Below, one piece after another: positions 13,617 to 17,347 of a stretch of DNA of 17,347 nucleotides. Source of the stretch: Streptosporangiaceae bacterium (GTDB taxonomy: Bacteria > Actinomycetota > Actinomycetes > Streptosporangiales > Streptosporangiaceae). The stretch is taken from the NCBI GenBank assembly GCA_030045295.1, contig JASIGD010000125.1:1-17347 (forward strand). The letters are read 5' to 3'. Position 1 is the stretch's first letter. Each line of letters opens with the position of its first letter. The position numbers and the translations under genes were made by a program. The notes beneath the pieces were generated by a model. It was not told where the DNA came from. It made no database searches and saw nothing but the letters and a program-made list of their open reading frames with translations.

Positions 13617-15616
13617 TGGCAGATCCGCACGGCTACCGGCCGGCGCCGGGCGAGATTCCCGAGTCCCCAGGGGTCTACCGATTCCGCGATCAGCGCGGCC
13701 GGGTGATCTACGTCGGCAAGGCGAAATCCCTGCGCCAGCGTCTGAACTCTTACTTCGCCGACTTCGCCAGCCTGCACCCGCGCACCCAGGCGATGCTGAC
13801 CACGGCGGCGGGTGTTGAGTGGACGGTGGTCGGCACCGAGGTCGAGGCGCTGCAGCTGGAGTACTCCTGGATCAAGGAGTTCGACCCCCGGTTCAACGTC
13901 AAGTACCGGGACGACAAGAGCTACCCGTATCTCGCCGTCACCATGGGCGAGGAATACCCGCGGGTCATGGTGATGCGCGGCGCCAAGCGGAAGGGCACCA
14001 GGTACTTCGGCCCGTACAGCCACGCCTGGGCGATCCGCGACACGGTAGACACGCTGCTGCGGGTGTTCCCGGTCCGCACCTGTTCGGCAGGGGTGTTCAA
14101 GCGGTCGGGACAGATCGGCCGGCCCTGCCTGCTCGGCTACATCGGCAAGTGCTCGGCGCCGTGCGTCAAGCGGGTCAGCGCGGCGGACCACCGCAAGCTG
14201 GCCGAGGACTTCTGCGACTTCATGGCCGGGCAGACCAGCCGGTTCGCCTCCCGCCTGGAGGCCGAGATGAAGCAGGCCGCCGCCGCGGAGGAGTTCGAGC
14301 GCGCGGCCCGGCTGCGCGACGACCTGAGAGCGCTCGAGCGCGCGGTAGAGAAACAGGCGGTGGTCCTCGGCGACGGCACCGACTGTGATGTGATCGCGCT
14401 GGCCGAGGACCAGCTCGAAGCGGCCGTCCAGGTGTTCTACGTGCGCGGCGGCCGGGTCCGGGGCCAGCGCGGCTGGGTGCTGGACAAGGTCGAGGACGTG
14501 TCAACAGCCGACCTGGTGGAGGTCTTCCTGGGCCAGGTCTACGGGGACGTGCCGGCCGAGGCCGAGGCGGTTAATGCCGGCATGCCCCGCGAGATCCTGG
14601 TGCCCGAGCAGCCGCCCGACCAGGACAGCATGACGCAATGGCTATCCGAACGCCGTGGCGGCCCGGTCAACCTGCGGGTGCCGCGGCGCGGCGACAAGAA
14701 GGCCCTGCTCGCGACCGTGGCCCGCAACGCAGCCGAGACGCTGGCCCTGCACAAGACCCGCCGGGCCAGCGACCTGACCACGCGGAGCAAGGCGCTGAGC
14801 GAGATCCAGGACGCCCTCGGCCTGGACGACGCGCCGCTGCGGATCGAGTGCTACGACGTGTCGAACCTGCAGGGCACGCACGTGGTCGCGTCGATGGTCG
14901 TCTTCGAGGACGGCCTGGCCCGCAAGAGCGAGTACCGCAGGTTCGCGATCAGGGGGACCGACGGCACCGACGACATCTCCGCGATCCACGAGGTGATCAC
15001 CCGCCGGTTCCGCCGTTACCTGGCCGAACGCGAGAAGACCGGCGAGCTGGACACGCTTGGCGACCCGGAGGCCAGCGAAGAAGATCAAGATCTTTCTTCC
15101 GAACGGCCGGTGGTGACAGCGCAGAAGAAGTTCGCTTACCCGCCCAACCTGGTTGTCGTCGACGGCGGGCCGGGCCAGGCGGGGGCGGCGGCGCGGGCGC
15201 TGGCCGAGCTCGGCATCGATGACGTGTCGGTCTGCGGCCTGGCCAAGCGCCTGGAAGAAGTATGGCTGCCGGGCGAGGAGTACCCGGTCATCCTGCCGCG
15301 CAGCAGCGAGGGACTGTACCTCCTGCAGCGGGTCCGGGACGAAGCGCACAGGTTCGCCATCACCTACCACCGGCAGAAGCGAGGCAAGGCAGCCACCGCG
15401 AGCGTGCTCGACACGGTGCCGGGTCTTGGCCCGGCCCGGCGCGCCGCGCTGCTCAAGCACTTCGGCTCGGTACGTAAGCTCTGCGCGGCGAGCGTCGAGG
15501 AGATCGCGGCCGTGCCCGGTATCGGCCCCAGGCTCGCCGCGGCGATCGCGGCGGCCCTGAGTTCCGCGGTTCCCGCGGCAGCACAGCCCAGGGGAGACCA
15601 GCATGAGGACGGCTGA
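13616..15616 (+). CDS. uvrC: UvrABC excinuclease subunit C
   Basis: This 666-residue protein is UvrC, the dual endonuclease of nucleotide excision repair that cuts on both sides of a UvrB-marked lesion. The N-terminal GIY-YIG nuclease has [21 protein letters not shown] (19-39) and Glu82. Cys156, Cys171, Cys179 and Cys183 ([23 protein letters not shown]) match the Fe-S cluster cysteines known in UvrC. The UVR domain lies near 212-245 ([18 protein letters not shown]). The RNase H-like nuclease has Asp414 (ECYDVSN), Asp453, Asp516 (VVVDGGPGQ) and His578 ([12 protein letters not shown]). The helix-hairpin-helix pair is near 598-650 ([26 protein letters not shown]). The GTG start gives [19 protein letters not shown], typical of actinobacterial UvrC. 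Residues 485-501 form a variable linker with an odd AT-rich patch. The 3' end overlaps rapZ by 14 nt. Confidence 0.98.
   Translation: MADPHGYRPAPGEIPESPGVYRFRDQRGRVIYVGKAKSLRQRLNSYFADFASLHPRTQAMLTTAAGVEWTVVGTEVEALQLEYSWIKEFDPRFNVKYRDDKSYPYLAVTMGEEYPRVMVMRGAKRKGTRYFGPYSHAWAIRDTVDTLLRVFPVRTCSAGVFKRSGQIGRPCLLGYIGKCSAPCVKRVSAADHRKLAEDFCDFMAGQTSRFASRLEAEMKQAAAAEEFERAARLRDDLRALERAVEKQAVVLGDGTDCDVIALAEDQLEAAVQVFYVRGGRVRGQRGWVLDKVEDVSTADLVEVFLGQVYGDVPAEAEAVNAGMPREILVPEQPPDQDSMTQWLSERRGGPVNLRVPRRGDKKALLATVARNAAETLALHKTRRASDLTTRSKALSEIQDALGLDDAPLRIECYDVSNLQGTHVVASMVVFEDGLARKSEYRRFAIRGTDGTDDISAIHEVITRRFRRYLAEREKTGELDTLGDPEASEEDQDLSSERPVVTAQKKFAYPPNLVVVDGGPGQAGAAARALAELGIDDVSVCGLAKRLEEVWLPGEEYPVILPRSSEGLYLLQRVRDEAHRFAITYHRQKRGKAATASVLDTVPGLGPARRAALLKHFGSVRKLCAASVEEIAAVPGIGPRLAAAIAAALSSAVPAAAQPRGDQHEDG
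15077..15114 (+). repeat. AT-rich palindromic patch in uvrC resembling the boxB-end hairpin arm
   Basis: GAAGAAGATC at 15077-15086 pairs with GATCTTTCTTC at 15089-15099, with one bulged T. The run from 15089 to 15114 matches 9004-9026: GATCTTT, a 3-nt insertion here, then CCGAACGG, one mismatch, CGGTGGT. It encodes part of a non-conserved UvrC linker ([14 protein letters not shown]). Confidence 0.5.
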
Positions 15617-16487
15617 CGAGCAGACGGACATCGTCATCATCACCGGGCTGTCCGGCGCCGGCCGGTCCACCGCCGCCAAGGCGCTCGAGGACCTCGGCTG
15701 GTACGTGGTGGACAACCTGCCGCCGAGCCTGCTGCCCACGATGGCCGACCTCGCCGCGAGGACGAACGGGGCGGTGTCGCGGATGGCCGCGGTGGTCGAC
15801 TACCGCAGCCGCGCGTTCAGCACCGACCTGAAGTCGGCCATCAGCGAGCTCGCCGCGCGCGGCGCGGCGGCGCGAGTGGTGTTCCTCGAGGCGACCGAGG
15901 ACACGCTCGTGCGCAGGTTCGACAGCGAGCGGCGGCCACACCCGCTGCAAGGTACCGGGCGGGTGACCGACGGCATCGCGGCCGAGCGCGAACTGCTGCG
16001 CGAGGTACGCGGCGACGCCGACCTGGTCGTGGACACATCCCGGCTCAACGTGCACCAGCTGCGCGCCAGGATCCGGGACTTCTTCGGCGGCGGCACGGCC
16101 GCCGGCCTGCGCTTGTCGATCGTCTCGTTCGGCTACAAGTACGGCCTGCCGGTCGACGCCGACGTGGTGGCGGACTGCCGGTTCCTGCCCAACCCGCACT
16201 GGATCGCGGAGCTCGCGCCGATGACCGGGCAGGACGCGCCGGTGCGGGATTACGTGCTGTCCCAGCCGGGCGCCGGGGAGTTCCTGGATCACTACACCGA
16301 GCTGCTGAACGTCGTGCTGCCCGGTTATGAACGCGAGGGCAAGCGATTCGTGACCTTCGCGGTGGGGTGCACCGGCGGCAAGCACCGCAGCGTGGCGATT
16401 GCCGGCGAACTGGCGGCGCGCCTCGCGGCGGCCCGGGCTACCGACACGGACGTCCAGGTCGTACACCGCGATCTGGGGCGGGAGTGA
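15603..16487 (+). CDS. rapZ: RapZ/YvcJ family nucleotide-binding protein
   Basis: This 294-residue protein belongs to the RapZ (YhbJ/YvcJ) family. RapZ in enterobacteria is an RNA-binding adaptor that controls GlmZ and hence glucosamine-6-phosphate synthase; the actinobacterial role is not settled. The N-terminal P-loop is GLSGAGRST (15-23), with Arg in place of the usual Walker A Lys, as is common in actinobacterial homologues. It is followed by [14 protein letters not shown]. The C-terminal domain has [28 protein letters not shown] and [16 protein letters not shown]. The ATG has GGGGAGA upstream and overlaps the uvrC 3' end by 14 nt, so the two are translationally coupled. The order uvrC-rapZ-yvcK (normally followed by whiA) is the standard actinobacterial arrangement. 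Confidence 0.97.
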   Translation: MRTADEQTDIVIITGLSGAGRSTAAKALEDLGWYVVDNLPPSLLPTMADLAARTNGAVSRMAAVVDYRSRAFSTDLKSAISELAARGAAARVVFLEATEDTLVRRFDSERRPHPLQGTGRVTDGIAAERELLREVRGDADLVVDTSRLNVHQLRARIRDFFGGGTAAGLRLSIVSFGYKYGLPVDADVVADCRFLPNPHWIAELAPMTGQDAPVRDYVLSQPGAGEFLDHYTELLNVVLPGYEREGKRFVTFAVGCTGGKHRSVAIAGELAARLAAARATDTDVQVVHRDLGRE

Positions 16488-17347
16488 CCTTGGCCGGGGT
16501 GCGGGCGGTGGCGCTCGGCGGGGGTCACGGGCTGGCCGCGTCGCTGGGCGCGCTGCGCCGGGTGACCGGCGACCTCACCGCCATCGTCACGGTGGCCGAC
16601 GACGGCGGGTCCAGCGGCCGGCTGCGCCGTGACTACAGCGTCCTGCCTCCCGGCGACCTGCGGATGGCGCTGGCCGCGCTGTGCCGCGACGACGAATGGG
16701 GCACCACGTGGAGCAAGGTGGTGCAGCACCGGTTCGGCGGGGACGGCGAGCTCGCCGGTCACGCCGTCGGCAACCTGCTCATCGTCGCGCTCTGGGATCT
16801 GCTCGGCGACACCGTCGCCGGGTTGGACTGGGTGGGCAGGCTGCTCGGCACCGGCGGCCGGGTGCTGCCGATGGCCGCGGTCCCGCTGGACATCGTCGCG
16901 GAGGTGGCGGGCGCCGATCCGGCCCGGCCGGGCGAGGTCACGACGGTCCGGGGCCAGGCGGAGTGCGCCACGACTCCGGGCCAGGTGCAGTCCATCACGC
17001 TGCTGCCGGCCGACCCGCCCGCGGCGCCGGAGGCGGTGCGGGCCGTGCTCGACGCCGACTGGGTGATATTCGGCCCGGGCTCGTGGTTCACCAGCGTGCT
17101 GCCGCACCTGCTGGTGCCCGAGCTCGCCGCCGCGGTGCACGTCACCGCGGCGCGGCGGCTGGTGGTGCTCAACCTGGCGCCGCAGCCGGGGGAGACCGGC
17201 GGCTTTTCACCGCACAAGCACCTGGAAGTCCTCGCCCAGCACGCGCCGGAGCTTACTGTGGACGTAGTCCTCGCCGACACCAGGGCGGCGGGCGGCGGTA
17301 ACCTGGCCGATCTGGAGAAGGCGGCGAGCATGCTCGGGGCCCGGCTG
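16484..17347 (+). CDS. yvcK: YvcK/CofD-like gluconeogenesis factor, 3' end cut by the window edge
   Basis: 288 codons are present and the frame is open to the right edge; full-length homologues have about 320-340 residues. The protein has ALGGGHGLAASLGALRR near the N-terminus, then TVADDGGSSGRLRRDY, PGDLRMALAAL, AGHAVGNLLIVALWD and FGPGSWFTSVLPHLLVPE. These are the signatures of the YvcK family of CofD-like proteins. Family members bind UDP-sugars and are needed for growth on gluconeogenic carbon and for normal cell-wall synthesis; the mycobacterial homologue is CuvA. The GTG at 16484 overlaps the rapZ TGA (GTGA), and a TTG at 16490 has GGGAG 5 nt upstream, so either may be the start. It is cytoplasmic. 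The sporulation regulator whiA would be expected next, beyond the window. Confidence 0.95.
   Translation, partial: MTLAGVRAVALGGGHGLAASLGALRRVTGDLTAIVTVADDGGSSGRLRRDYSVLPPGDLRMALAALCRDDEWGTTWSKVVQHRFGGDGELAGHAVGNLLIVALWDLLGDTVAGLDWVGRLLGTGGRVLPMAAVPLDIVAEVAGADPARPGEVTTVRGQAECATTPGQVQSITLLPADPPAAPEAVRAVLDADWVIFGPGSWFTSVLPHLLVPELAAAVHVTAARRLVVLNLAPQPGETGGFSPHKHLEVLAQHAPELTVDVVLADTRAAGGGNLADLEKAASMLGARL

Noticed and set aside
12882..13706. A plus-strand frame of 274 codons opposite the MMPL N-terminus.
   Set aside because: It is Ser/Thr/Ala-rich with no domain pattern, overlaps the start of uvrC and is antisense to a clear transporter.
13562..14191. A 210-codon N-terminal extension of the MMPL frame.
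   Set aside because: It is antisense to uvrC and lacks membrane segments. The MMPL protein begins naturally at MSFVGSFFAVAGRLAVRFRW.
15653..15670. Arg replacing Lys in the RapZ Walker A motif as a possible loss of nucleotide binding.
   Set aside because: The same GAGR form is usual in actinobacterial RapZ homologues, so it is not an anomaly of this gene.
14642..15739. A minus-strand frame of 365 codons opposite uvrC and rapZ.
   Set aside because: Both plus-strand genes are certain, with catalytic motifs; the minus frame shows none.

Overview
The window is very GC-rich, with GTG/TTG starts, GC third positions and several genes lacking a Shine-Dalgarno sequence. It carries the uvrC-rapZ-yvcK block typical of Actinomycetota, so it most likely comes from a filamentous actinomycete (Streptosporangiales-like, an inference from style only). 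I see no rRNA, tRNA, CRISPR array, transposase or phage gene.

Layout. (1) 1-1097, minus strand: a five-helix membrane protein followed by a DUF488 protein that runs off the left edge. (2) 1371-2855, plus strand: an unrecognised membrane protein of about eight helices, with a heptapeptide-repeat linker and a very acidic repetitive tail. (3) 2955-8937, plus strand: a PaaX-family regulator, then a tightly packed operon of a CocE-type serine hydrolase, BoxC and BoxB. The hydrolase stop overlaps the boxC start, and boxC and boxB are 3 nt apart. BoxB epoxidises benzoyl-CoA and BoxC cleaves the ring. A CocE-type esterase could release benzoate from benzoyl esters, so the block reads as a possible benzoyl-ester or aryl-CoA catabolic unit. 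The BoxA reductase, the aldehyde dehydrogenase and a CoA ligase are not in the window. (4) 9057-13561, minus strand: an MMPL-family transporter, a cytochrome P450 and an MBL-fold hydrolase, packed as one operon that converges on boxB. A 20-of-21-bp hairpin lies between the two operons. (5) 13616-17347, plus strand: uvrC, rapZ and yvcK, overlapping end to end, with yvcK cut by the right edge.

Two DNA-level themes cross gene borders. Short in-frame tandem repeats (15, 18 or 21 nt units) sit in four places, all encoding linkers or tails, and a 23-bp direct repeat duplicates a stop-codon region. Separately, one arm and part of the loop of the convergent hairpin recur almost exactly inside a variable linker of uvrC, which suggests a small dispersed palindromic element or a chance match.

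All assignments are from reading the sequence and knowledge of the families; no database search was run.
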